A stretch of DNA of 64,000 nucleotides from Bimastos eiseni. Taxonomy: Eukaryota > Annelida > Clitellata > Crassiclitellata > Lumbricidae. The DNA is taken from contig OY365813.1 of NCBI GenBank assembly GCA_959347315.1, positions 33,646,995-33,710,994 on the forward strand, written 5' to 3'. The translations under genes were made by a program, and so were the position numbers. The notes under the pieces are model-generated. The model ran no database searches, was not told the DNA's origin, and saw only the letters and a list, made by a program, of their open reading frames with translations. This document shows positions 33,076 through 47,500 of the stretch, one piece after another; the stretch's first letter is position 1; each line of letters begins with the position of its first letter.

Positions 33076-33949
33076 ATATGCTCTACAATATCACGCTGAA
33101 AATCATTGTATTTCATATAATGTTCGACACGTCAATGGCTTCAAAAACAAACACATAAATAAGAATTTATAAAGACCTGCATAAAACGTCACTGGCGAAC
33201 CTGAGTTAAACGTTGTAACGAGACATTGTACAGAGCAGGAAGTAGTTTGCGTAGATTCACTGGTGCATGGCCATTGGCCTAACTAGTCGATCTGAGCGCC
33301 TGTTAGGGTTCCATGTTTAACCGACTAGTAGTAGCAGACGAGGGTTGGTAGTTAAGAATAGTTGTCTGGATCATAGCAGGGTCTCCGATAAATAATGTCG
33401 CTGCGAAAAGGCGCTCGAACTGTTGGACTACCGTTGAACGCTGGAAATCTTGTGCCTGTGATAGGCCTAGTCTTCATGGGTATTGATTCTTTCCTTGGGT
33501 ATTCGCATTAGTTTATATCGCTCATTTGTGTTCCCTAAAAACACGCCTTCTTCAGTATGAGGTCATCTCTGACATCATCTGTCAGTAGTAAATAAGTCTT
33601 ATCGATATACAGTCGCATCCACTTTGTCCACACCGCTCGTGAATAAGCTCTTTCCGTTCTCTTGGTCTTCCTGCCTTGCTTTTATCATGCCCTACATTAA
33701 CCTACCAATCTTGCTTTTTGTTACCTTGAATCATCACATCCTATATACTAAGCGAATTATGACAGGCTGATTTTTTTATAGAGATACAATATTTCACTTT
33801 TCTCTGTCTTGGCTTGCGCCCTCTCCTCGCTTCGATTTACATTACATTAACAAGTCTTACCACTTTCATTCGTTCATTCTTTCTGAGCATTTATATAACG
33901 CCACATCAAGAGCATACTCAAGAGCGCTCGATCACATCATGCTTGCCTG

Positions 33950-34265
33950 ATCTCGTCGAAGTCCCTCAAACTTTCCCTATCTAATCATTCCATGTCTCCC
34001 ATCTTACTTACAGCCAGGGAGGGAGTCATCGTTTCTTCACCGGTCAAAGTTTCACCCTTTCAAGAACTCTTACCCAGACTTACTTGATCGTCCACCTTCC
34101 CCTTGACATCAAATCAGCCTCAACTGACCCTCTGCATGGACACTGAACTCTGACCTCCATCTCAGCACCATTTGGACAACCACTCTCTGATTCGACGCAG
34201 CGCTCATGAATAAGCTGGTCCTCTGCGTCTTGCTTTCAAGTGGAACTTTAGATGTTTGGATTCAA
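33950..34265 (+). mobile_element. LINE 3' end fragment
   Basis: Contains tcaagaactcttacccagac, cactgaactctgacctc, gcagcgctcatgaataagct and caagtggaactttag: the 3' end of the LINE family at 36.5 kb, with an internal rearrangement. Confidence 0.65.
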
Positions 34266-34313
34266 ATTCCCACCAGAGCAGAAACATGGTTTGAGCTTTT
34301 CTGCCTCATTTGT

Positions 34314-34811
34314 GTTCCCTAACTAATATTCAACTATGACGAGTAGGCCTACACTGGCAGTACACAGTCGATGGAAAGGTGAGATGGTGAGGATTGGCTA
34401 CTCTTGATTCACACCTCATGCCAATGTCTGCCCAAGGGCCATATAGCATAGAAACTGCTCCTCTTCGCTTTTCCTTCTATAATATTTTCCTTCTTTTCTT
34501 CTTCTCCTTATTCTCCTCCTTCACATTTTTATCCTTATCCTTCTCTCCTCCTTCTCCTCCTCCACCATCTCATTATTCTTCTCCTCCTCCTCGTTCTTCT
34601 TCATCTCCATCTTCATATGAATATTATCTTCTTTCTCTTCCTCTTACCCTTTATTTTCTATCTCACCTTTCACTTCTTTCTCTTCATCCCCTCCTCCACC
34701 TCTCCCTCTTTTTATCGGATATCTTCTCTTACTTAATTGTTGGCTTTCAGCCTCAATTACGACCGGTTTCATCACCACTCCAAGCTTCACTCCTTCCACC
34801 TACAACGCCCT
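34314..34811 (+). repeat. dispersed repeat R1, copy 1 (~490 bp)
   Basis: From ccctaactaatattcaacta to ttccacctacaac it matches 47403-47896 almost base for base. The middle is a pyrimidine-rich Ser/Pro-like tract. Mobile-element class unknown. Confidence 0.88.
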
Positions 34812-35265
34812 TAGGTCCTACTGATCAGTGATCGCTAAGGGCCCGTAAGGGGCGGCATAATACTCTAAGACTGAAATAACATATATATTGTTACAGACTT
34901 AGTCAGACATCATTTCCGTATAAAATCATATAGATCGGTGATAGCTCAGGTGTAATATCGTCCTTTTTATATCACTTTCAGTACATCAACTTTATTCTTT
35001 ACCGTTATAGCTACTTTACTAAAACATTTCCAGCCTTCACGCTGGACAACGTCTTCAACCCAATGAGACAGCATGGTGCTGCGGTGGTAGTCTGCTGTGA
35101 TGTTGGTGACACAGGTATAGACTGAGGATGGCTGTCATAGCTTGCATTGAAGAGTTCGGTTTTCAGTCTCGAGTGAAAATTAACAGAGGAAAGAGACAAA
35201 GGCAGATGAACGGTAAAATTAAGAGGCGAGAAAGGAAGATGAGCGAATTGGTGAGAACTCTTTTG

Positions 35266-35781
35266 CTAGTCCATTCCAAAAAGCTCTTGCATCATAGACT
35301 TATTCTTTGCGAGTGCTTGGCTTGCTGAGCCAGGCCTTTCCAGCTTCTTCGACCCTGTGAAGGGCCGGAGACCGCCAGGAAGTCTTGTTATTGCGCAGTC
35401 CTCCACTATGTGGAACATCGACTGCATCTCGCCACACTCGCTCAAGGCCGACGTGGCCTGGGACCATCTGAGGAGATCAGCTCCACAGTGGCCGTGGTTT
35501 GTGCGGAAACGGTATAGGAGTGACCAGAGTCGGCGAGGTAGGTCTGTGCCGGGTGGTTTGCTGGTCGGGTCATCAATCAGGAATTTGTTTGCGACGTTTG
35601 ACTCCTCCTCTCTGCCCTTCAAAGGGCGTCCGCTGGTGCCGCCTGGAGGAGATTGGTCATCGTAGACTAAGAAGCGGCTACAGCACTTCAGGGATAATGG
35701 GACTGGAGTCCGAAACAGTAAAATCCTTGCTGTTCTTGGGACTACCTCTCCATCGGTCTCATTAAATGGGTGTAGAACCAC
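35266..35781 (-). mobile_element. non-LTR retrotransposon ORF2 C-terminal fragment, reverse
   Basis: An uninterrupted minus-strand frame of 171 codons contains LLYRFRTNHGHCGADLLRW, CGEMQSMFHIVEDCAITRL and GGLRPF. The pattern W-x-LNRFRT...C..C..Q-x-MxHI...C is the C-terminal zinc-knuckle end of Jockey/I-type LINE ORF2 proteins. The reverse transcriptase part is missing, so this is a truncated relic. Confidence 0.7.
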
Positions 35782-36465
35782 AGATACTGATCATTCTTTC
35801 TGCCCTGCTTATGTCCAACACAGATCTATTCCCGGTTTCTGTTATTTTCATTCTTCAATTATTCATCAAGCTTCCGCGTAGCCAATTATTTTGGAATCCG
35901 TGCAGCTACATCGATATGTAACGTAATGTAATATAACCAAACATTTAGCGCCCTTCAAGATATCTATTCAAAGGTGGTCTTTGCGCCGGCCTTAATTATG
36001 TATAGCTCGTACAGGTTACATGCTGTGTAATGCGCGATGCTAGGACTATTTTTCTTTCTTTGAAATCCGCCTCAAAACTCACTATTTCACATAATTTGTT
36101 TTCAAGATTACTAACAGTTTGTCCTCTGACGATTTACTCAGCACACCTCAGATTCTCATTTCTGTGTCACTTAGGGCTGGTTAAAATTATTTCAATGATC
36201 ATCATAATAATGGTAAAAATTGTAATTTAATGTCCATTTTAATTTTCAGCTCTCTTTCCGTACGCTGTACAAGGTGAGTGTGACTGATTCTGACTTCAAA
36301 CTTCTTCAGAACCCATCATGTCATGAGATTCATGACTAACATTATCACCTTCGCAAATACCTCCTTAATTTATTGCCTAATGCTAGGTAGGCCTACGCTG
36401 TGATGACAATTTACATCGCATGCAGCGTTGGGCTTGCGCTACTTATAATCTACTATACAAAATAT

Positions 36466-37800
36466 CTGCTATTCAAAGTCGGCGTTTCTGGGACTGATCT
36501 ACTCTGGTTCCAATCCTACTTATCTTCCAGATCATTCTCTATCGAAGCTTCCAACCTTTGTTCGCAACATCTCCCACTCACATGTGATGTGCCTCAAGGC
36601 TCCGTCCTAGGACCACTCCTCTTCATCCTCTATACCACACCATTAAGTCATCTCATACAATCCTCCTCTGTCGACCACCACCTGTATGCCGATGACACTC
36701 AACTCTACATATCCTTCTCCCAACCTCTTTCTCCACCTCCATTGCACAACTACTGAATGTAGTAAACTTAGTCTCCGAATGGATGTCATCTAACCTTCTC
36801 TGCCTCAACCCTTCCAAGACAGAATTTATCCTCCCTGATCAAATCAAGAAAACACCCGATCCTCCAATTCACTTACCCAATAACGGTTCATCCCTTCCCC
36901 TCACCTCAAATGCCCCAGTCAGAAATCTTGGCGTCACCTTCGATCCTCATCTCTCTTTCTCCAATCACATCTCAAACATCTTTCGCTCCTGTTTAATGCA
37001 CATTCGCGACCTTCGCCGCATCCGACCCATGCTCGACTCAAAACTGCCTATACCATTGCCACCTCCATCGTCCACTCCAAGCTTGATTACTGCAACTTCC
37101 TTTTCCTCAACCTTGAAGCCACACAAATCAAACGTTTACAACTAATCCAAAACTCATTAGCCAGAGCCGTCACCAGAACACCCAAGTATCATCACATCAC
37201 CCCAATCCTCAATTCACTTAACTGGCTCAAAATACCAGAGGGCATTCACTTCAAAGTCTTGTCACTAACTTGCAACTCCATACAATATTCCCAGCCCAAA
37301 TATCTTCGCGAACTCTTCACCATCCAGCCAACCCGCTCTATCCAATTTCCTCTTGCCTCACCCTCACTCAACCCCCGATCACATCTCATCTCAAGTTCTC
37401 CACCCGCCCCATATCAAACGCCGCACCTCGTCTCTGGAACGACCTTCGTCCTGAATTTCGTGCCTTCTCTGTTCCTCCATCATCACTGCCCGTCATGCAA
37501 CATCTTCTGTCCCTAGCGCCCCTATCCATTACACCTCGGGCTTTCCATTCTAAACTTAAATCACGCCTTTTCAAGAACTCTTAGCCAGACTCATTACTTG
37601 ACATTCCACCTGTCAATCCCCCAAAAGCGACAACCTCCTTAACAGCTACTCTACCTCCCTGCTGACCTCCTGGAAACCGAACTTTTGACCTCCCACGGAC
37701 TATCCTTTGGACAACCCTTTTGATTTTACTCAGCGTTCGTGAATAAGCTGGTGCCCTGCGCTTAGATTTCAAGTGGCGCTTTAGAAATTTTAGATTACGA
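36466..37800 (+). mobile_element. 5'-truncated LINE (CR1/L2-like) with RT motifs
   Basis: Three frames in series encode reverse transcriptase blocks: SGTDLLWFQSYLSSRSFSI, CDVPQGSVLGPLLFILY, and HLYADDTQLY with the YADD catalytic box at 36685-36696. These are followed by NLGVTFDPHLSF, SKLDYCNF.., RLQLIQNSLARAVTRTPKY and the closing APRLWNDL. Frameshifts near 36755, 37070 and 37400 disable it. Its 3' UTR (to about 37800) is the master for the 3'-end fragments at 12590, 14060 and 33950. No endonuclease domain is present. Confidence 0.85.
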
Positions 37801-38059
37801 TTACGATGTTGAAAGTTAAATAATATCTAACTCCATTTTATCATAAAATTTACTAGATAAACCAAACTGGACGTATTTTATATATTATGCATAGATTATT
37901 ATATAAACAAGCGTAGAAAATAGGTTTGTCCATTAAATTTTATGAAAATTTGAACTTCTTGAAAATTCTCGAACTTCCTGTAGCGTATGATGAAGGACCA
38001 TTCTACGTCTGCGGATCAGCCACCCAAATAACCCCATCACATGACATGGCGTCGTGATT

Positions 38060-38375
38060 CTCGACAGGTATGAGTCGAATATTAATTAAGCAGAAGCTGG
38101 ATTGTTGAAATGAATGGAAACGGGATCGATTAATCGAATTGTGCTTAAATGGAAGCTGAATTGATTTATGGAATTCTACTTAAACAGAGGCGGAACTGAT
38201 TAAATCAATTATATTTCAATGAAAGTGGGATTGACGAAGGAATTTCTGCTTTAAGTACATTTGGGTTGATAAAAAGATAGGCGTCTAAATGGAAGCAAGA
38301 TCGACGACATGACCCGCTCAAAAAGAAGCTGAATTGATAAAAAGAATTCTGCTTAAATTTTCCTCTAGAATTGAA
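38060..38375 (+). repeat. 33-35-bp GAAGCTGGATTGATGA periodic repeat
   Basis: Eight or so diverged tandem units immediately upstream of the first cysteine-rich exon of gene B. Confidence 0.75.
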
Positions 38376-38422
38376 ATTTCGTCCTATATAATGTACAAGA
38401 GAACTTATTGTTTTGATTGTAG

Positions 38423-38551
38423 GACTAGATTGCGACCCTGAACTTCAGTGCTTGGAATGTAACGTAACGACGAATAATACACAATACTGCACGAAGTGTG
38501 CCCCTAGTTTCGGTTTTCTCATAACTGGGACAAATCCTACGAGATGCCAAA
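38423..38551 (+). CDS. gene B first Cys-rich exon
   Basis: 129 bp, phase 1-1, acceptor tttgattgtag. Encodes LDCDPELQCLECNVTTNNTQ, then YCTKCAPSFGFLITGTNPTR; equivalent of gene A exon 2. Confidence 0.88.
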
Positions 38552-41500
38552 GTAATTATTTCATTGCTTCCAATTTTTGAAGCAGCGCGATCCTAACTAT
38601 ATTGTCATCGTGAGGTAAGGTGTTGCTGTTCATTTTTCTTAGTAGGTTTCTCTTTAAATAGTAACCTCTAAAGTTGTGGTTATTCGAACTAAGGAAAATT
38701 CGCCTAACTTGTTGCATAGCTGAGTAACGAACTACAGTTGAGAGAAGCTGATGAAAATGTAACAACCACATAAAGTCATAATTATGGCTATAAAGCCTAC
38801 TTGATTTGATTAAGTTATATAAATTAATTGTTTTACACAACCTCCGGATTCTGCAATACTGCACCTCCACGGGTCTGCAAGTCCATTCTCAACGGACTAC
38901 TCCTTCATCAATCCCACCCTGAAATGTCTATACTTTTGCCTCTAGGTTTCCATTTTACACATCGTTGAACTTAACATCTCACGTCTATCTGTCTGACCAC
39001 TGAATCTCGACCTGGAAACGAGCATGAATTACCCGACCTGTCAAAAGATTTTATTTTGACTGAGTGACTGATTAATCTAGTTGTTGTTCGGATATATAGA
39101 ATCTCGAGATTTAAATCAAAGACAATAATTTTCGTCAAGTGTGGAAAATATATAGTAAATTATTTTTGCCCATTATTTATCGAAGCATCTCCGTTTTAAC
39201 TATTGTGTTACATCGTCCTATGCATTCTACAGTACAAATTTAAAATAGTTTTTTTTACCTTTTCTTTGCCGTATACAGTCATATTAAAATTTTGGGCCTA
39301 TTATGTTTACGGTAAACTATATTCATAAATGCAATAATTAGATTAGGTCATGACGCAACTAAGGGCTCGCACTTCGTAGGTCTACGATAATCTCAAATTA
39401 ATGCGTCTGATAATTAAGTACTATCGTGTCGCGTCGTTAATTAGTTAAATACTTAATTAAGTTCTGTATGAATTGCATTTTTACGTTATGGAACCATAAT
39501 AGACACACGTACTCCGGTAACTAGAGCTCATTCTAATAATAATTTACAAGGCCTTCATTTTTTTAAATTACGCCACCAGTGTAGTCCTTCATTTAATTAT
39601 TTTATGTTACAGGGTGCGGTGTCCGTTGCACATCATGCAACATCATAGGAGAAGTGTGTCAACAATGTGTCACATCCTTCGGACCGATCTTCAGTGGCAG
39701 CGACAAAGGAAGTTGCGGACGTCAGTGGCATACGTTTTATTCGCATACCTGAATTTCACGACTACCCTGGACAGTGTGTTTTCTTGTTTACCAAAAATGG
39801 TGTTCCTCTAAAGCTGCCACGAAACCCTTAATAGCAATGTTCTGCGAAATCGAGCATTACCTGGTCAATGTCGATATCCACACTCATCCTTTTTAATGTG
39901 ATCATATTTAATAAATGGCAAAGCTGGATGACCATGTCAGATTCTCAGTGGAATCGGTCTATGATATACCACTCTGGTTTTTGGTCCAACACTTGTCGTC
40001 CGTGTATACACCTCCGCAATAGTAAAGTTAGTAAACTTGTTAGGAATTCTCTTTGTTTCTGGGAATTGATTGATTTCTCCAAGTGCGCCTAGAAAAGATA
40101 CAATTTTAATACGGCGGTTTCATTTTCTACTCTACTTCTAGCGGGATTTCAATCCCTTTCGGGGCTACCTTTGTCGCCTTTAGTTTTATTATTGATGTTT
40201 TTTATTTGTCCTGTTTGTTGTGGCAACAACTAAACAAATTGATTGAGTGATTGATTGATCGATCGATCAATGGATCGATTGATCCACAGTTCAAGAGCAA
40301 GTAGTTGCAACAGGCCCGTATCACTACATGGGCCAAGGCTAAAGAAATCGCCTTGCCTAGTACGTAGTTGACCCCTACTCTAATTCTGTGAAGGTGAGGT
40401 GGGGTATAACACAAACCACTGTTATTCTATGCTTCGTTTTCTACGTATTGAATCGTAAGAAGAGGTGTTGAGGTGAAAGTTCAGTAAGTGAAATAGAAGA
40501 TAGTGAGGAGAATTTATGGAATCAAACTGCTGACAACGACAGTAATTCTCAGTTGGTGCGTGACGGAGATTCGGATGCTGGTAGTAATATACTGGCGAGT
40601 CAGTGGGGAAGGCGGAAAAAGTAGAGAAGTGAGCAATCCTGAAAGTACAGTGTTGGACAAATACAAAGTGACAGTTTGGAGTTTTGGGACCAAAGAAGAC
40701 AGGGCCATCCGATCCCCTCTATGCAACAAGCTGGGCAAGCGGCTTCGTTTTAGGTATTGACACATACGACTGCCTACGGGAACCAAACAAAGCTCTGTCT
40801 GCTAAGAATTTTACTAACTTGTAATTCATTGGCGTCACTTAAATCACTTGTATATGCAAGTTAGCAAGGCCTAGTCAAATGTACATTTTCCGTTTAGTAT
40901 GCGTCACACTAGGTGAAAACTGTGTTGGTGGATGTGACAGAAACGGTGCTCGACAATGCGATCGTTGTGACTCGGGATTTGGATTGACAAATGGCAATAC
41001 CACATGCACGAGTAAGTAATCCATTTCCTTACAGTTTGCTAATCATTCTTATTCGCTGAAATCCAGCTTCTCATTTTTATCTTTCTGTTCATTGCACCGG
41101 ACTGGGATCTACGCTTGACATCTCAGGATAATTCATCTGGTACAACGTGGTGCTCTGGGTTACAATGTAAAGTCATAAAGCAATGGTGCACCATAACCAA
41201 GGCTGCAATATAGTCAGAATTCAAGTTAGTAGGTAAGAAATTTTTGAAAGGTAAATGTTCTGTTGATAACGAAATGATGGCGAATTGAATGGTCTGAAAT
41301 CTAGTGAAACAGATCAGCAGAGAAAGCTTCTTCAAAAGAACAATTATAGTCCTAGATGAGAGAATGCAATCGGATAAACTCTATGAATACTGTTAAGTTT
41401 GGTTGCATCTGCTGGCGATGATGAAGGCATGTGGGGCGGGTCAAACAAACACACGATTTTTACTGAATTTGCATAATGCGAGAGTGGCATTTAAGGCTGT

Positions 41501-44500
41501 TAACGTGTGTTTAACTTTAGGACTTCAATGAATGTACTCATGATTTAAGTTATAATATCTTCTATGTATCAAGTTTAGCAGCTAGGTTCTTCTACTGCTA
41601 TTATATGATGTCAAGATATAACTCAAAGCAGGTGTATATTTACACAGCAAGGAATGACCGGAGCAGCAGCAGAAACAACTGGCCCTCGCAGCTATGATGC
41701 AATTTTAATCTGACAGAGAAAATGCTAGCAAACCAGACGTTTATTTTAATTAATATAAAAACTGTCAATTGCGTTCAATTTCTGGCATGAATCGGTTATG
41801 CAATAGACTGCGACTGCATTTGACACATGATCACTTAGATAAGCATATCTTCCTCGCTGAAGAAGTGCTGAATTGCTGACCAGCATTCAATTTAGCAGAC
41901 AAAGTTCACATGTGATATAATGGTACACAATTCAGCAAGGCTTCAACTACCGAATCATAGTTGTTATAATGTAGGCTTAGTTTTACTAAACGTTCACGAA
42001 ACAAACGAGATTAAAATTTGACATGTTGAAATTTGTAAGATGGCAAAGTTTAGTTGTATACATGTATAAATATGACATCGTTCAGAAAATTTTATTAGCG
42101 GTTTGGCTCATTAAAATACAGTATATGCTGAATATACAATAATATCATGCATTAGTAAATAACATAATTATATATTATAACAGGAACCTTTTCAATGCTA
42201 TTAGTAACTGAAAATACTCTTATAATGTTATACTTATCATAAGGAAATTACTACTGGTGGATATCCTCTGAAGTGTATAGATTATGCACTGCTCCATTAA
42301 TAGACCCTATAGATTAACGCGAGGAGTGTAGGATTCGTATGCTACGTTTGGATCTGTAATGTTCTGTTACATTCTATCAAGTTACCTAAATGTGCGTGAC
42401 GTTGTGTTATTTTAACACATGTATTACATTGCGGATATTTCTTCAATCTTATTTTGTAGGGTGTGTTCCGAATTGCTTGTCGTGTGATACGAACATTACT
42501 TACTGCGATGTTTGCGATGCCTCATACTTCTTCTACCCAAACAGAACCTGTGGACGTTAGTATTCAAAATCACTGTAATTGCCTGCAAGTATTGAGACGA
42601 ACAACATAGTAATCATTATAATGGTTGATCTTCATTATTTTTATTTGTCCCGCGTTATCATAATTCATCAGGCTCTCGAAGCGATATCTATAGACACTAT
42701 CATGAACGTCGGAATTGCCACTAAAGTCGTTGTCATTGAAACACTAAATGGTAATCGCAATACGTTCGAAGAGCGGGCAAACACGGTTTGGGATCTCCAG
42801 AAGTTTGAGTTAAACAGCGCTATAATGATATTGATGGGACCATGATCCTCAAATGCCAGCAGTACAATTTGGTTGGTTAAGAGAACGTGGGTGTAGGCCA
42901 TCTGGCACCTGTTGTTCAGGGTGACGTCAACTCCGCAGCTGCTCCGGCTAACGTGGCTGTTGCTGCAGCTTACACTGCAGCTCCACTGCAACAGTTGCTG
43001 TGACTCTTGGCTGAGAACTTGGTGGTTCCTGCGTCTTCGCAAGCAGAGGGGCAGGATGTGCGGCCTTAAGAAATTGCATTCATTTCCTGATGTCGTCACT
43101 CACATCTTCAGTCGTAATTGTTCCTATTTCTCAGAGAAAAGTTATCTAAGTATTGTAAACTAAAGGAGGTCATCGATTTTACTGCATTGGGAGGTAGAAA
43201 TTAGCCGACCAATAGGATCATGCTCTTGTGGGCTGAATTATGTGAAAAGGATGTGTGGTCCAACCTTGACTATTATTATTACTACCTGTACTTCCACTTT
43301 CACACATTCGATTACTACTTCCACATACTACATTGTTGCAATGGTACCCGGGTTGTGATTTCAAAATTTTTTGACAACCTTAATCGCGATAAACCTGTGC
43401 GGGTCGTCATATGGCTTCCGAAAGACTGCAGTGACGAAGAAATAAGGATCAGTCACTAGACGACACGGTCACCTCCATGAGACTAAACTGAATTATTTTT
43501 TATCAACACATATATATATACATATATGTATATATGTCGTTAGCAAGGGCTCAATAAACGAATAGCCTACATGTGTAGACGTCAAATAAAATAACTGTTA
43601 CCTGCAGCTTGTACAGAATTCTGCAATGAAATTCGATATTAATCCTGCGATAAAACTAAACTGATTTCGTGTTATTTCAGGGTGTGCTCTTCATTGCACT
43701 CAATTTGGGTGCAATCAGCGTGGTGCAGATAAATGCGATAAGTGTAATGATGGATACGGGTTAACGCTGACAAAAACGTGTGAACGTACGTATTAAGATC
43801 GTTTTCAAAAAGAACCATGCAGGCCAAAAATGTCTGAGTGGATTAACTAACGTTCAAATCACTGTTAGCTTAGCTTAGACAAATTGCTAACAGATTAACC
43901 TTGAAAATATGAGAGTCGTGAAGATCACTACAATATAATGAAAACTAAAGTTGTAATGCAGAACAATTGTGCGCAAAAGACTTGCTCAAGGTGACGCACA
44001 GTCACGCCTCGGACGAGGGTTAAACCCGCTCACTCAGCGCACACTGAGCATTACGGGCCGACCGCTCTAACCAATTGGCCACATGTCATCACTGTGAAAG
44101 CTTTCCTGCTCGTGCTCTGTGCAAATCCGTGTAAAAAATTTATCCGCTCTTCCGTCACTCAAGACCGATACATCTGCTTTTCATTGCGGTTTCATCATCT
44201 TCACCTTTCCCGTTTCAACTTTAAATACCACGCCTGCCTGCTATTGACCCTGTACCTTCGGATTATGTTTTGATTAAGCGTCTGTTCATAGGCTAGTTCT
44301 CGTGACGTCACTCTTTGGGCGCTGTAAAAATTTCAGATAACGATTTTTATATGTAATTAATTAATCATTGTTTTATCACAAAATTTATCTTGTTGTGTCT
44401 GCATTTCCACATAATTATGCGGTGAATATAAATATTAGATTCAAAGAACCGCCTCTTTATTTACACATATTTGTGGCGTTTGCACATAAATAGTACGCCA

Positions 44501-47500
44501 CTATTCGTCTTCTGTTAGTGAAAAAATACAACGTGAAGTTTATTGACAAGTTTGTTAGTTTAATTTCTTAATCGATATTACTGTTCTTAAACTTTTAGCT
44601 AAATTAGGCCCCTACTCCAAAGTTTAGTAATGTTTAAAACATAATTTTATTTGTTCGTTGTTTTTTTTCTGCAAAATGCTATATTGTAATGTAATCCAAC
44701 ATATTGTCTTGATGTGATGTTTGCCATTTGTATTGCATGATCATCGTCTGCTACAGTCTGCGCTACTAATTGTGCATTTGGCTGTGCTGTAAATGGAGCT
44801 GGACATTGCGATCGTTGTGATATGGGTTTCGCGCTAACGCCAACAAATACTTGCGTTGGTAAGTATCCGCATCATTTATTATTATAACTGCATCGGTCAA
44901 AAAAAATACACGCATGATCTGTTAAAGATTGTCCCTCATCTTCAACTGAGATCCAGTGTGACCCACTTGGATGGGTTCATTATTAGTGATTCTTTGCTAA
45001 TGGAATTGGAAACTCAATATACAGAGTGTGCTTCTAAAAGTTTACCAGGTCATTTCCCCGCATAATTAGAGTGGTTTGAATTTAGACCAGTTAATCTTAA
45101 CTCTATTTTTTGTACTAATGCTTTAGCTAATAGGACGATTAAGAAACAGTATTTACTCCTTCTCTGATATTAGGGTTGTATTCATGTTTCCCACTCGTGG
45201 TTTAATAAATTATTTATAATCCATTTAGAATATTAGAACATAACGCCAACTGAAATGCAGTCGATGGCGAAGAGTAATTTTCGTCAGTGACAACTTGCTC
45301 AATAGCCCTACACAGTTCGAGGCTTACAGGAGGCTTTGAACCCCTATTCTCCAAGATATAAGGTTTGCTATCTAACCAATCGGCCTTCGTATCTTCCATG
45401 GTGCTCATAAATTGCATTATTACATTGACAGTTTACAAGATATCTTATATCTGCTCAGCTCCATCATCTATGGTACTTAAAATAGCGTTACGATACAGTG
45501 CATTAGTAAGACATGAATATTACACTTGATACACAACAAAATGTATGCTGTCGAAGAAATTAACCTACCATTGAATCTTTAAGATGATGGTTGAAATGCA
45601 GTTTCTGATTTAGACGTGACAGGTATAAATTATTAACGTTACCATCAATTTTACGATTTAGGGTTATAACGTAATTATCACTGATGTGGTGTGGCTCATT
45701 TTATTGTAGCTTGTTCTCCGAATTGCAACATTTCTGCTGGATGTGTCACTCCAAATACATGTACATCATGTAACTTTGGCTATGGAAGACTTCCTAATGG
45801 AACTTGCGACGGTAATTCAAAGTGCTGAGGATTTATTTATTCTTACAGGTCGTTCCAGAGTAGCTCTAAATTGTTCTGTATTGATTGATATGCCTGCTCT
45901 AATATACTACATAGGTCACCCTTTCCTGTGCTTAACTTTAGAAATTCCAATGTCGCGGTTCTTTTCACAGGCATTATCCAAAACTCCTTCATTTGAATTT
46001 ACAAAGCTTGAAAATTCAAATGTGTTCATTTAGCTTTTGTTTCGCCTGTGCCCCATATCTATTTTATCGAAAAAGTTTCGTCTCCGCTGTTGTTATTATA
46101 TTATCGCTATATTCTTAGTTTTACTATAATTGTTATATATAAAAACTGTCAATTGCGTTCAATTTCTGGCATGAATCGGTTATGCAATAGACTGCGACTG
46201 CATTTGACACATGATCATTTAGATAAGCATATATTCCTTGCTGGTGAAGGTGCTGAATTGCTGACCAGCATACATGCTGGTCAGCAATTAGCAGACAAAG
46301 TTCACATGTGATATAATGGTACACAATTCAGCAAGGCTTCAACTACCGAATCATAGTTGTTATAATGTAGGCTTAGTTTTACTAAACGTTCACGAAACAA
46401 ACGAGATTTAAATTGGACATGTTGAAATTTGTAAGATGGCAAAGTTTAGTTGTATACATGTATAAATACGACATCGTTCAGAAAATTTTATTAGCGTTTT
46501 TTTGGCTCATTACAATACAGTATATGCTGAATATACAATAATATCACGCATTAGTAAATAACATAATTATATATTAAAACAGGAACCTTTTCAATGCTAT
46601 TAGTAACTGAAAATACTCTTATAATGTCATACTTATCATAAGGAAATTACTACTGGTGGATATCCTCTGAAGTGTATAGACTATGCACTGCTCCATTAAT
46701 AGACCCTATAGCTTAGCGAGGAGTGTAGGATTCGTATGGATCTGTTATGTTCTGTTGCATTCTATCAAGTTACCTAAATGTGCGTGACGTTGTGTTATTT
46801 TAACACATGTATTACATTGCGGATATTTCTTCAATCTTATTTTGTAGGGTGTGTTCCGAATTGCTTGTCGTGTGATACGAACATTACTTACTGCGATGTT
46901 TGCGATGTCTCATACTCCTTCTACCCAAACAGAACCTGTGGACGTTAGTATTCAAAATCACTGTAATTGCCTGCAAGTATTGAGACAACCAACATAGTAA
47001 TCATTATAATGGTTGATCTTTATTATAATTCATCAGGCTCTCGAAGCGATATCTATAGACACTATCATGAACGTCGGAATTGCCACTAAAGTCGTTGTCA
47101 TTGAAACACTAAATGGTAATCGCAATACGTTCGAAGAGCGGGCAAACACGGTTTGGGATCTCCAGAAGTTTGAGTTAAACAGCGCTATACTGATATTGAT
47201 GGGACCATGATCCTCAAATGCCAGCAGTGCAATTTGGTTGGTTAAGAGAACGTGGGTGTAGGCCATCTGGCACCTGTTGTTCAGGGTGACGTCAATTCCG
47301 CAGCTGCTCCGGCTAACGTGGCTGTTGCTGCAGCTTACACTGCAGCTCCACTGCAACAGTTGCTGTGACTTCTTGGCTGAGAACTTGATAGTTCCTGCGT
47401 CTTCCCTAACTAATATTCAACTATTACGAGTAGGCCTACACTGGCAGTACAAAGTCGATGGAAAGGTGAGATGGTGAGGATTGGCTACTCTTGATTCACA

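Larger units (their letters stand above)
31952..33950. other. intergenic, simple repeats only
   Basis: Holds an (ATT)n tract and an AT-rich palindromic tract (listed separately) and otherwise nothing I recognise. The signal-peptide exon of gene B may lie between here and 38.4 kb but was not found. Confidence 0.5.

Noticed and set aside
34394..34831. A 145-residue frame, repeated at 47481-47993
   Set aside because: Lies in dispersed repeat R1 with a pyrimidine-rich core; both copies stay open because of composition and the sequence resembles no domain.
36403..36465. Signal peptide for gene B (MTIYIACSVGLALLIIYY)
   Set aside because: Hydrophobic and tempting, but no phase-1 donor follows and the frame runs straight into LINE reverse transcriptase sequence.
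42668..43099. 143-residue minus-strand frame, partly repeated at 47033-47356
   Set aside because: Inside duplicated block D; antisense to intron sequence, no recognisable domain, and the shorter twin is truncated.
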